Assembly: GCA_963575745.1 (NCBI GenBank)
Contig: CAUYUJ010018317.1
Span: 131,777 to 195,776 of the forward strand
Source: Prorocentrum cordatum
Taxonomy: Eukaryota; Sar; Dinophyceae; Prorocentrales; Prorocentraceae
Length of the DNA stretch: 64,000 nt
Reading direction: 5' to 3'
The first letter of the stretch is position 1. Each line of letters starts with the position of its first letter. A program made the position numbers and the translations under genes. The notes below the pieces were generated by a model. That model ran no database searches and was not told where the DNA came from. It worked only from the letters and a program-made list of their open reading frames with translations. Below, in pieces: positions 32,581 through 42,913 of the stretch.

Positions 32581-33240
32581 CGCTTCCAGGGCCCCGGTGA
32601 GACAGACCCTGGAGCTCCCCAGGGGGCCGCGTCACAAAAGCCCCAAAAAAATGCTTGGCGAAGGACCCGACCGTATGCAGTTGTGAACACCGCGGTTGTA
32701 TGCACAGCATTCGGAGGAGCTCCCTATTGGGGGCACGAAGCGTGCGAGGGGTGTGCCAAAATTTGTGCGGTGGGCGCACGCGGACACAGCCCCTGGAGCC
32801 TTGGGTGGCACCCCCTTTCGGGGCCACGAAACATGTGAGGGGTGTGCCGAAATAGGCAAGGTGGGCGCATGCGAACGCAGCCATTGGGGGCGACGGTGGA
32901 GCTCCGTACTACGGAGCAGGTGAGGGGTGTGCCCAAAATGGGTGCGATGGGCGCACGCGAACGCAGACACCGGGGCCGTCGGTGGAGCCTTTATGGGGCC
33001 ACGAAACGTGTGAAGAGTGCACCAAAATGGGCGCGGTGGGCGCATGCGAACGCAGCCACTGGAGCCTTCGGTGGAGCTCCCTGTGGGGCCGCGAAACGCG
33101 CGAACGGCGTACCAAAATGGGCACGGTGCGCGCATGCGAACGTAGCCACTGGGGCCGTCTGTGGAGCTCCCTATGGGCCACGAAATGTGTGTTGCGGGGC
33201 GTGCAAACATTGATTCGGTGGGCGCATGCGACAGCCACTG
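32581..33240 (+). repeat. 90-bp satellite, near-identical second copy
   Basis: Repeats 30938-31600 almost base for base, with small indels near 32907 and scattered substitutions. It ends in the same GCGCATGCGACAGCCACTG before switching to a different sequence. Either a recent duplication or two haplotypes joined at the gap. Confidence 0.85.
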
Positions 33241-33274
33241 TGCTACGGCCCGAACAGGTGGTCGTCAGCCGCAG

Positions 33275-35580
33275 CGCGCCAGTGCCTTCCCTCCAAGAAA
33301 CGACCCAGCAGGCGTTCCTACAACCCCTCACTCCTATCAGCGTCCCGGGGGCGGTCTCGTTGTCGAGGCGGAAGATGCGGCCGAAATTGCGTGCCCCCCT
33401 GGAAACAGTATCGCGGCGACAGTCGGGAATGCCGCTGAGGGCGCGCCTGCGCTCGGAGACCGGCCTGCTCCCGAAAGGAGGTCCACGACGCCTCCCCGAG
33501 CGGATGATGGAGGATATCTCGAGCCTCCTCGCAGCATAGAGAGTCAGGAGTTCACGCCGGAACGTGCGGCCTTCAGCTGCAGTAGTCCCCTGGGAGAGCT
33601 ACAAACCGAACAGGTGGTCGTCAGCCACAGCGCGCCGGTGCCTTCCCGCCCAGGAGACAACCAAGCAGGCGTCCCCACAGCCCCTCAGTCCTATCAGCGT
33701 CCCGGGGGCGGTCTCGTCGTTGAGGCTCGAGCGGTTGTGGCTCAAGCTGTTGCGGCACGAACTCAAGCTATCACATTGCCAGTCGCCGGGGCTGTCGGCC
33801 ACCACCTCATAGCCCATTGCTCCCCCCCTGTTAACAGTATCGTGGCGACAGGTGGGATTGCTGCTGAGGGAGCGCCCGCGGTCGGAGACCAGCCTCCTCC
33901 CGAGAAGAGTTCCACGACGCCTCCCCGAGCGGATGGTGGAGGACATCCCGAGCCTCCTCGCAACATCGAGGGTCAGGAGTTCACACCGGAACGCGCGTGC
34001 GTGCGGGCCACAGACGGGCGCGTGTTTGCGATCGGCACCGACCCTCCAGCCAGCGCCTCCGAGGCCATCCCCGTGGCCGACGGCCGATACGGAGCCCATT
34101 ACTTGCAAAGCCTGGGGCTGTCGATACATCTGGTTGGCGGCGAGACCCAGCAACGCCCCGCTGCGACTCCGCCCGCCGCCGTCCCTGGTACTCTCGAAGA
34201 CCCCTCGCTAGGTAACCACGAACACGCCTTGCAGAGGCAGGACCTCGAGGCCATCCGCCAACTTGTCGAGAGAAGTCCCTTCGCGCCCATCCGTCCTTTT
34301 TCCCCTGTCAGCGAATCCGCCCGAACGGACAGCGAACCGCAACCACTCCCTCCCGAAGGCCGGACCACGCTGAGGAAGGCGACTCCCGTCCTGGCGAAAG
34401 AAACGGTGTCTGACAACGTGCCTGGGCCAGGTACGACCCGCAACACTCCCACACATGACGAAAGTCACGCTGCGACAGACGGGGGCGCGCTCGTGGACGA
34501 GGGCGGGCGCGGGTCTGAAGGCGAGCGCCAGCGGGAGGGGCCTGCCCCCGCTTACCACAGCGCAGCGTTCCTCTCAGCCCCAGCTGCTGGAGGCGACTCG
34601 GCCTTTACCTGGCGGCCAACCGTGCGGCCCGCGCCAACCCGCAAGTCCCCGCCAGGCTTCCGTGCCCCAGTAGCCGCCGCGCCCCGCGAAGCCATAGACG
34701 ATTCCGGCGGCGGGCCCAACCAGTCGGAACAGTCTCAGAGCAGCGAACGTGAGCAGCATGCGGAGCAGGAGCCGGAAGAGCCCGATGAGCAGGAGCTGCC
34801 GGCCGCCCGCGGTGAGGGCGCAGAAGTAACGCCAGCACAGGAATGGGAGCATGGGCAAGAACAGGAACAGGCCACCACCCACCGCCACACTCCCCTGGCT
34901 GACACTACTTGCCCTGGCCCCTCCCTCCCTGGCAACGGCGCGAGCTCGAGCGCCGAGGAACAACGGCAGCGCGGCCGGAACGTTCCCCCAGCGCGGCCTC
35001 GTGGCAGCGGGTGGACGCCCCGCCTAGCCTCCTTGTGACTGGCGACCCTCCAGCCTCCCCGCCGCCCCTGGGCCCAAACCTGGCCCGTAGCGACGCCGAC
35101 CGCGCCGGCGGGTCTGGTGGGCGGCAGACGGCAGGCGGCGGACGCAGTAGCAGCAGCAGCCGCAGAAGCAGCAGCAGGCGCCGCGTCGAGGACCAGCCGC
35201 TGACCACCCCGCCCCTGGTAGTGGGTCCCGCCGCGCGTCACTGTCCAGAACCTTTAGACCCAGACACGGGACAACAGCTATATAAAGCGAAGATCGGCGG
35301 CATCGAGTGGGACCCCCCCGGGGAGACACCTGGCGAGACGATAAAGCGGCTTCAGGTCACCCTGGGAGCGAGGTTCACAGGCGCCTGGCACGCGTTCGCC
35401 CAGCAGCACGCCATGCCTGGCAGCAAAGGCGCGCTCGACCCGCGGCGGCACGACCAGCAAACGTGCGTCAATTTCCTGTCCTCCTTCCGCAGCCATAACT
35501 GCGACGTGCGGGCCATGGACGACGCGCTGGACCTCGGCGTTGACTGGACGCAGTTGCGGTTTCAAGTACCTGGGTGGTAG
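33275..35580 (+). CDS. Hypothetical Pro/Glu-rich protein with internal duplication
   Basis: A frame open to a TGA at 35036-35038 encodes a low-complexity, probably disordered protein. It contains two diverged copies of a segment (SYQRPGGGLVVEA, then PPRADDGGYLEPPRSIESQE and its partner), with 72 extra in-frame bases in the second copy. Acidic Gln/Glu-rich sequence follows (EREQHAEQEPEEPDEQELP). A different frame then continues to TAG at 35578-35580 with a more ordered C-terminus (YKAKIGGIEWDPPGETPGET, FTGAWHAFAQQHAMPG, CVNFLSSFRSHNCDVRAMDD). The change of frame between about 34960 and 35035 means an unseen splice or a frameshift. The 5' end is unclear because the frame emerges from the 90-bp satellite. 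No domain is recognised; a retroelement gag/ORF1 protein or a host protein are both possible. Confidence 0.4.
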
Positions 35581-36370
35581 TGGCGGCGCGGGCAGGGGGC
35601 GCCAGGCGGCGAAGGGCCACGCTGATCGCCGCGCACCCAGGAAGGACCAGAAACAGTGGAAGGTCGTCACCTAAGTTTCAGGGGCAGCGTCCGTTTTCCA
35701 CACTCTGTGCAGCCTTCAGCTGCCTCCCTGGGTTACGTTACTCGCGTGGCGGCCTTTTGCCGCCCCCCCTGGTACACGCACTTCCTGCCATTGGACCCAA
35801 GTGTGTTTACCAGCAATACCGTCTGCATGGCAGCGCTGGGGCGTGTTGCGTGCAGGCCATAGTTGGCCCCTGGCCCCGCTGTAGTTGTTTTCACCTCTGG
35901 CCCTGGCGGACTTCGCCCCCCGGCCTCGCGGCTCTGTGACCGACGCAAAGATGGTTTCGTCTCGTCACTGTCCAGAACCGCACCCTAATTCACTCTGGCT
36001 TCTCCTGGTGTGGCCGTGACCCGGCCCTCCAGCGGGCAGCCTTATCCCTGGGTTTCCCCAAGATACTTCGCCTTCCCTGGGAGCGACCCTGGGCTTGGGC
36101 TTACCGTCAGTGGGTCTCTACGTTGCTCAGGCGGTCCCCGCGGTTGTGATACGCCCCGCTTCGTTGGCTGGAGTGCCCACCCGGAGGTCGCTGCGGCCGT
36201 ACTCGGACTCTGGGTCGCAGGTGTGTTCCCGTGCATGACTTGCCACAGTTTGGCAGCGGCTGGCCCAGGCCGTGCCCGCACCTGTGGCTAGTGGTGCACC
36301 GCTCGCCGCAAGGATCCGTGCACACTGACGTCACCCCATCGTCGCTCCCACGCTCAACCTTGTTGAGCGG
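35581..36370. other. Spacer without recognisable gene
   Basis: No supported coding or RNA feature. Confidence 0.4.
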
Positions 36371-37330
36371 TCACTTCCTGGGCTTCTTCGTGACTACGGA
36401 CGGTCGCTTGTGCTGCAGCGGGCACGCGTCAGCGCACCTTTCTCGGAGCGCTATTTCCACGCTTTCTGGTCCGCCAGGGTATCCTGGAGAGCTGCTCTTT
36501 GTTATGTCACTTAGTTGCTTCCTGGTACACGCCCTGTCATCTTCGGCTGGCCCTCGTGTCTCGCGCCGAAGTCGGGAACAGGTGTACCTTCCGCGCTGCG
36601 TCACATCATGTCGTGGATCTTTCGCGTGCGAACGCATGCCTACGGTCTCGCTCATACCCAACAGACACCCTGGGCTCTCTGACACCCCTCGTGCACGGAG
36701 ACAGATCCCCACTACGGTCTCGCTCATACCCGGCAGACACCCTGGGTTCTCTGACACTTTTCTTGCACGGTGCTGGACGACGTCAGCTCTCTTGCCTACG
36801 GTCTCGCTTATACCCGACAGACACCCTGGGCTACTGACGCACTCCTTGCACGGAAACTTCCTGGGCGTCCTCGTGACTACGATTGCTTGTGCTGCAGTGG
36901 GTATGCGGCAGCACAGCTTTCTCAGAGCGCTATTTCTTTTCTGGTCTTTCAGAGTCTCCTGGAGAGCCGCTCTTTGTTATGCCACTTAGTTGTTTCCTGG
37001 TACACGCCCTGTCACCTCGGATGCCGTCGGGTCTCTCGCCAAGGTCGGGAGCAGGTGTTCCTTTGCACTGCGTCACATCATGTCGTTGATCTTTCGCGTG
37101 CGAACGCATTCTTCCGCAGTTGGTTTGAGGGTTGACTCCGATTGTCAATGACTTCAGGCGTACCCTTTCAGCCGCGTGGATGCGTACTCTGAAGCTGCGA
37201 CGGTTCGCTGGCGCTGTCAGAGTCCCTTCTCCCTGCTGGACGACGTCAGCTCTCTTGCCTATGGTCTCGCGCATACCCGACAGACACCCTGGGCTACTGA
37301 CGCACTTCTTGCACGGAGTCAGAACCCCAC
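36371..37330 (+). repeat. Tandemly duplicated 0.49-kb segment
   Basis: CGTGACTACGGACGGTCGCT near 36390 is matched near 36870, followed in both by GAGAGC, CTCTTTGTTATG, TACACGCCCTGTCA and TTTCGCGTGCGAACGCAT. A shorter motif (GACAGACACCCTGGG) recurs at about 36660, 36730, 36818 and 37278. Long frames here are not convincingly protein-like. Confidence 0.65.
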
Positions 37331-37570
37331 TGCCCTGTGATCGTCGGGCCGACACGATCCTTGACTTGGGGGGTGCGACGCGCCATTTTGGCAGCGTCTT
37401 CCCTGCTTCCTGGGTGGCTGTTTCCCTTCAGACTCCCTGGGCTGCAGCTTGCACCGCCGCCTGATCCGCGGCCCCCGCGCGCGCCTGGCGAATTCGTCAC
37501 GGCCGCAGCCCGACCGTGACCCGCCGCCGCCGGCGCTTCCGCCTGCGGCTGTAAAAACAAAACAAAAAAT

Positions 37571-37754
37571 ATCCCCACCAGCCCGTCCAGAAACGACGCC
37601 CAGGCGAGTAGAGGGTCGTCCTGAGGGGTTTTTCAGCGTCTTGGGTGTCTCGGGGGGGGCCTCTGTGGGCCGTTCGGGATCCTCTTTGGGGCCTCCTGGG
37701 GGCCTCTTGGGGCCTCTTGGGGCCATCTTGGGGCCTTTGGGGGCCTCCTGGGCG
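37571..37754 (+). repeat. GCCTC-type repeat, copy 3, left part
   Basis: Starts CCAGCCCGTCCAGAAACGAC and runs to GGCCTCCTGGGCG (37742-37754), where the retrogene is inserted. The right part resumes with the same 13 bp at 39778. The uninterrupted copy at 52850-53530 shows the empty-site arrangement. Confidence 0.8.
37742..37754 (+). repeat. Target-site duplication, left
   Basis: GGCCTCCTGGGCG, identical to 39778-39790. It occurs once at the corresponding place in the uninterrupted repeat copy near 53029-53041. Confidence 0.85.
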
Positions 37755-37755
37755 T

Positions 37756-37777
37756 TCCGTAGCCATTTTGGCTCAAG
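37756..37777 (+). other. Genomic copy of the dinoflagellate spliced leader
   Basis: All 22 positions match the known dinoflagellate leader; bases 2-20 are CCGTAGCCATTTTGGCTCA. The first, variable base is T. A second GGCTCAAG (37784-37791) and a following GGCTCAAC resemble 3' ends of older leaders, as expected if this mRNA was recycled more than once. In living cells the leader is added in trans to mRNA, so a copy fused to a gene is a mark of reverse transcription. Confidence 0.9.
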
Positions 37778-37834
37778 GGATCCGGCTCAAGGCTCAACCT
37801 CCGCCTCCCGCGCATAAGGACGAGCGGCCCCACG

Positions 37835-39684
37835 ATGCGGCCGCCTCCCCATGCCGACGAGGAGCAGCCGATGCTGTCCGCAGGGCACGGGGACGCCGGC
37901 GTGCCGCGCCAAGGCCTCGAGCGGGGGCGCTCGGTGCCGCGCGAGGGGGCGGGCGGAGCCGAGGCCGGCGCCGACTCCGACGGGCTGCCGTCGCTTCCGG
38001 CGGCACGGTGCCGGCGCCGGATGTGCCCGCTCGCGGGCGGCGCCGCGCTCGCCGGAGCCGGCGCGCTCGTGGCCGCGGCCAGGGTGCGGTCGGTGCTGGG
38101 CTCCGCGGTGAGCGCGGCCGTGCCGAGGTGGGTCGACAACGGCACGGGGTGCTCTGATCGGGAGGACCTCGTGGCGTCCTCCTCCACCGAGGACTCGATG
38201 GACGCCTGCGGCGAGCGCTGCGCGGCCGAGGACGGGTGTGTCCTGTTCAACTTCCAGCACTCGGACTGCGCCGGCGCTGGGCCCGGGCGCGGAAGCTGCT
38301 ACAGGTACAAGGGCGAGTGCAAGAGCACGTTCGACGGTTGTTGGAGGCTGTTCGCGATGACAAGTCCAGGTCAGGCTCGGAGTTCCAGTGAGCAGCCAGG
38401 TGCTAGCGGCCACGGCGGCAGTGGCGAGGACGATGCCGACGACGAGGCTTCGGCGACGCCGCCGGTGGATCAGAATTCCGAGGAGCAACCTGGTGCCGGC
38501 GACGACGGCGGCACTGGTGAGCCCGATGCTAGCAGCGAAAGCGAGCAACCAGGCGTTGGCGACCATACGGGCAGTGGCGAGGCTGATGCCGACGACGATG
38601 TTCCAGCGAATCCTCCGCTGGATCACAGTTCCGATGAGCAACCTGGTGCAGTCGACGACGGCGGAGTTGGTAAGGCCGATGCCAACGGAGAAAGTGCTTC
38701 GGCATTGCCACCGCTGGTGACGATCTTGCTTAAGGCTGCCAAAGGTGGCGACACGGTGCTGGAGGTGATGGAGCTCGACGGTTTCAGCGTCGGAGACACT
38801 GTCAGGCTGGAGGCCGTCGGCACCCAGGAGGACTGCAAAGTCGGTTCCCTGCAGCGCGGCTCCATGATTCTGAGTTCGCCCCTGGCCAGCAACTACCCTG
38901 TCGGCGCGTCAGTGACGCTGGTGGCACACAGCCCGCGCGACGGACAGGGCAGGTTGGGTCTTGCGCAGGTGTTGAGCTTCGTGCCTGGCAAGAGTTTCGG
39001 AAACGTTAGCGAGCTGCGCAGGTGTGCCCTGGTGGGCTCGTCGAGCGCCTTGCTTGAAAGGGCGAACGGGGAGCAGATTGACTCCTACGACACCGTCATC
39101 CGCATCAACCGCATCCCCCGCGGGCAGATCCAGAGAAGCCTCGGCAGCAAGACCGATGTGCTCTTCCTCAACAAGAAGCAGGCGCTGAAGGAGCACGTGC
39201 AGCTGATGACCCTGGAGGGCCTCCTGCAGAGCAGCGGAGACGTGCCACCCACGGCAAGCTGCGGTGAGCTGGCGCCATCGTGCAGAAGGGGGGGACCTCG
39301 AGGCCCAGACTGCAGGAGATGGTGGAGCGGTGGGGCAGCAGCGGGAACCACTCCCTGGTCGGGCAGGTCCTCCCCGATATCGCGGGCATCTCCTGGGGCT
39401 TCTCGGAGCTCGCTGGGCACGTCCCGTCCACCGGCCTGATCGCCTTCGTGGCTTTCCTGCCGCTGTGCCGGGAGCTGGACCTGTTCGGCTTCGGCGGCAC
39501 CGCCACCGCCGACGGCCACCACGAGCAGCTCGAGATACACAACCTCGCAGCGGAGCACGGCATCCAAGACGCGATGATCGCTGGGAAGCGGCCGCCGTGG
39601 ACCGCCTCCGACAGGCACGGGGTGGGGCCCGACGCTCTGGACTGGCTTCTGGCACATGCCGGGAAGGCCCGGAAGCTGAGATGA
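37835..39684 (+). CDS. GT29 sialyltransferase-like protein, retrogene with one frameshift
   Basis: The predicted product is a Golgi-type glycosyltransferase that would move sialic acid or a related sugar from a CMP donor to a glycan. An Ala-rich hydrophobic stretch (residues about 66-97) could anchor it as a type II membrane protein. A Cys-rich PAN/Apple-like domain follows (about 106-171), then an acidic linker of EQPGAGDDGG-type repeats (about 185-290) and a beta-type domain (about 295-365; GDTVLEVMELDGFSVGDTVR). Sialyl motif L is at about 397-445 (CALVGSSSALLERANGEQID, then VIRINRIP). The frame breaks at a seven-G run (39288-39294). The next frame carries motif S (PSTGLIAFVAFLPLCRELDL, FGFGG) and a motif VS-like H-x4-E, ending at TGA 39682-39684. 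The family assignment is firm; the substrate is unknown. Expression after re-insertion is unknown. The start is the first ATG, 57 nt after the leader. Confidence 0.85.
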
Positions 39685-39777
39685 TCGGCTCGGATCCGCC
39701 CAGCACCGCTGGCCACCTGCGCGGCCCGTTTCGCGTCTCTCGCTCGGTGAACTTTGCCACTCGAGACCGCTCACTCA
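39685..39777 (+). other. 3' UTR of the retrogene
   Basis: 93 nt between the stop codon and the right target-site duplication. There is no A tail at the junction (sequence ends CGCTCACTCA), so the tail was not copied or was lost. Confidence 0.6.
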
Positions 39778-40030
39778 GGCCTCCTGGGCGCTTCTTGGGG
39801 CCATCTTTGCCCCCTCAGGAGGCCAAAATGGGGCCAAAATCTCAATAAAATCAATGATTTTGGCTTCCTCGCCGAGGCCGTTTTGGACGCTCTGACCGCT
39901 CCCCGCCCCCCCCGTCCAGGTCCACGGGGAGGGGGTTTGGGGGAGGGGTAAACCCCTCCCCGAAGGGAAAGAGGGAGGGGTGGAAGAGGAAACGCCTTAA
40001 ACCACCGACGCCCAGAGGGCTGGTGGGATT
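39778..40030 (+). repeat. GCCTC-type repeat, copy 3, right part
   Basis: Begins with the second 13-bp target copy (39778-39790). It continues through AAAATCAATGATTTTGGCTT, TCCTCGCCGAGGCCGTTTTG and a G-rich module to GAGGGCTGGTGGGAT. Confidence 0.8.
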
Positions 40031-40071
40031 GCCTCGATCAGGGAAGTGGACAGCACACAGAGGAAGCCAGT

Positions 40072-40708
<637 letters not shown>

Positions 40709-40733
40709 AAACAGTTACCCATTGTTCTTAATT

Positions 40734-40926
40734 GGCGTGACGTGCACTCCGTACGGTAGTGGTATCCACTATCGACCTAGATACATGGTGCGACCCACCA
40801 TGTATATATTGATGGTAGTGCCCACGACCTTTGCCCGATCAATTTTCAATTGTTTTGAACTGGCGTGACGTGCACTCCATACGGTAGTGGTATCCATTAT
40901 CGACCTAGATACATGGTGCGGCCCAC
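40734..40926 (+). repeat. 128-bp palindrome-bearing repeat, left flank of LINE
   Basis: One complete unit (GGCGTGACGTGCACTCC at 40734 and again at 40862) and the start of a second, which breaks at GCGGCCCAC (40918-40926). Each unit contains the palindrome ACATGGTG CGACC CACCATGT. Confidence 0.85.
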
Positions 40927-41501
40927 TGCTGAGCAGGAGCTGAAAAAGGTCTCGAGGACCACTCCCGGTGCACTTGAGCTCTGCCGCCACGGGCAGGTCG
41001 ACAAGGTAGGTCAGTAACCGCGTCGTCGTGCATCAGCCGGGTCCCGCAGCAGCGTGGAGACCGGCCGCCCAAAAGCAGCGACGTCACGTAGAAAAAAAAA
41101 AACATGCACTGCGGGTAGGCCCCGTGGGGCCTCGGCGCCTCCGAAGAGGCTGGTACGGCAGGCCCCCGCCCCTCGCGAGGGGCCGTGCCGCCGCGGCCGA
41201 CGGCCCACAGCATCGGAGATCGAAGTGGTAGAACATGCATCCTCAACGAAATCTGCGTTCAAGCACCCTCGTGCCCGGATCGATGAAGACGAAAGTGGCG
41301 CAGTTGATAAAAAGCTTTCGCTGACAGCATACATGTGAGGAAAATCCAACCAGCCGACCGTTGCAAATGCCGCTCACGATCCCGTAGGAGTTGCTATGCA
41401 TGCCCCTGGAGTATGTGAAGAAAATCCAACCAGACGACTGTGGAGAATGCGCCCAAAATGTCGACAATGATGCTGCGCGGGCCCCCTGCAGGCGCGAGGG
41501 A

Positions 41502-42251
41502 TCACTCCCCGTCCGTGCGGCGCTGGCGCTTGCGGCCACCGCCTCTACCTTTGCCACTCGCGCCCCCCTTGCCGCCGCCCTTGCCTCTCAGGAAGCGCTG
41601 CCACTCGGCAAGTGACTCCACCAACGGTCCGTCCTCCGAGCGCTGCGGCACCAAGCAAATGCTCTTGGGTTTGCTGCCGTACGCTGTGGTCTGATACAAG
41701 TCACGGACAAGAGATGACGACGCATTCGGGCTGAGTGTGAGCGTCCAGCACCACGGCCTCTTGTCGTCCTTGAGCGGCTCCTTGTGCTTGGCCTGCAGGC
41801 GGAAGATGAGCCGGCCCATCTCCTCCATCGACGCGTCGGCGAGCGACGCCGTGGCCGCCCTGTCGGCCAGCCAGGCCTCGGGAGGCTGCCCATCAGGGGG
41901 ATCGGCCTTGTACGCGTCCCGGAGGGCCACGATCAGCCCGCTCCAAACGAGCAGACGTTGCGGCTGGCCACTGGGGTGCGGCGTGTTGGCGGTGTCGGGC
42001 TCCTTAGCCTTCCACTCGTCTCGAATGCCCTGGATCTTGTCCTTGAGGGACTGCTCATACACCAAGAAGACCAAGTTTGTGTTGTCCGTGACGGCCTGGA
42101 TGCTACGGTCGTGCGAAATGCCCAGCCGGACGACCGCCGACAGCACCTCCTCGACAGTGCGCAGCGGCGCACGGTGGCCGCCTCCTCGGGCGGCACCCTG
42201 CGCAGGGGCCGCAGGCGCCTTCCCGAGCTGCGCCAGCGCTGCTTTTGCCAT
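41502..42251 (-). CDS. Basic-tailed protein encoded at the LINE 3' end
   Basis: ATG to stop, 249 codons on the minus strand. The first two thirds look like an ordered, mostly helical protein (LRTVEEVLSAVVRLGISHDR, FLVYEQSLKDKIQGI, DASMEEMGRLIFRLQAKHKE). The last about 35 residues are rich in Gly, Lys and Arg (GKGGGKGGASGKGRGGGRKR), as in RNA- or DNA-binding tails. It lies inside the putative target-site duplications and on the LINE's strand, but downstream of the polymerase ORF, whereas ORF1 of ordinary LINEs precedes it. I recognise no family. It could be a displaced ORF1-like protein, a captured host gene, or part of a second element. Confidence 0.5.
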   Translation of the reverse strand: MAKAALAQLGKAPAAPAQGAARGGGHRAPLRTVEEVLSAVVRLGISHDRSIQAVTDNTNLVFLVYEQSLKDKIQGIRDEWKAKEPDTANTPHPSGQPQRLLVWSGLIVALRDAYKADPPDGQPPEAWLADRAATASLADASMEEMGRLIFRLQAKHKEPLKDDKRPWCWTLTLSPNASSSLVRDLYQTTAYGSKPKSICLVPQRSEDGPLVESLAEWQRFLRGKGGGKGGASGKGRGGGRKRQRRTDGE

Positions 42252-42913
42252 CAGGGTGGGCGGTCACCGGCGGCCTCTGCAGAACACAACCCAGATCCAA
42301 CGGCTGAGGGACAAATACGTGTGAAGATGCATATCCAAAAGGGCAGTAGTAATGTCAAGGGACCAACATACTCGAAACGGACAAGCCCGGAACCAGTACC
42401 GCAAATCAAGGATGCCGCCACACACTGCATCAGATATTTCCCCGAAGATAGCCATTTATCTTCTCCTCCTCCTCCTCCTCCCCCTCGGGTCCTCTGGGAA
42501 GCCGATGATGGTGAAATTGACGACGTGAATGATGTGATAGTAGACACAGTAGCCCAACATACGCGAAACGGACATCAATCTTCTCCTCCTCCCCCTCCTC
42601 CCCCTCGGGTCCTCTGGGAAGCCGATGATGGTGAAATTGACGACGTGAACGATGTGATAGTAGACATGGTAGCAGTACAAATACTCCAAGAGATGCAGGG
42701 ACGTAACCGACACACTGAAGATGAGCGAGATGGTGCGCATGACGAAGTAAACGTGCTCGTAAGAGTGGTGACTAACTGGACAGACAAAAGAGCACCACTG
42801 GAATTACCCACGTACAAAGAGCACCCTCTAGAATGCCTTGAGCACATAACGTACACATAACGAACACAGCGTACTGGTAGAAGCTAGAGGGGTCCCTCCC
42901 GATCTGGTCGTAG
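42252..42913. other. Spacer between LINE ORFs with 120-bp duplication
   Basis: A segment (TCTTCTCCTCC, then CCTCGGGTCCTCTGGGAAGC and GATGATGGTGAAATTGACGA) occurs twice, 120 bp apart (about 42463-42550 and 42583-42668). On the plus strand, antisense to the LINE, an open frame reads PPPPPPPRVLWEADDGEIDD twice in register and continues to TAA at 42858-42860. Codon composition there is less GC-rich than in the LINE ORFs. Confidence 0.5.

Noticed and set aside
36231-36989. 252-codon frame as a gene
   Set aside because: The region is a duplicated spacer. The frame lacks a recognisable domain, and its two halves do not preserve a common protein sequence.
39262-39283. A 22-nt GT...AG intron in the sialyltransferase gene
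   Set aside because: Too short for a normal intron, and the copy carries a spliced leader, so introns should be absent. A one-base change in the G run is simpler.
41784-42860. 358-codon plus-strand frame as one gene
   Set aside because: Its first half is the mirror of the convincing minus-strand ORF at 41502-42251. Only the second half (42320-42860) is kept as a low-interest observation.
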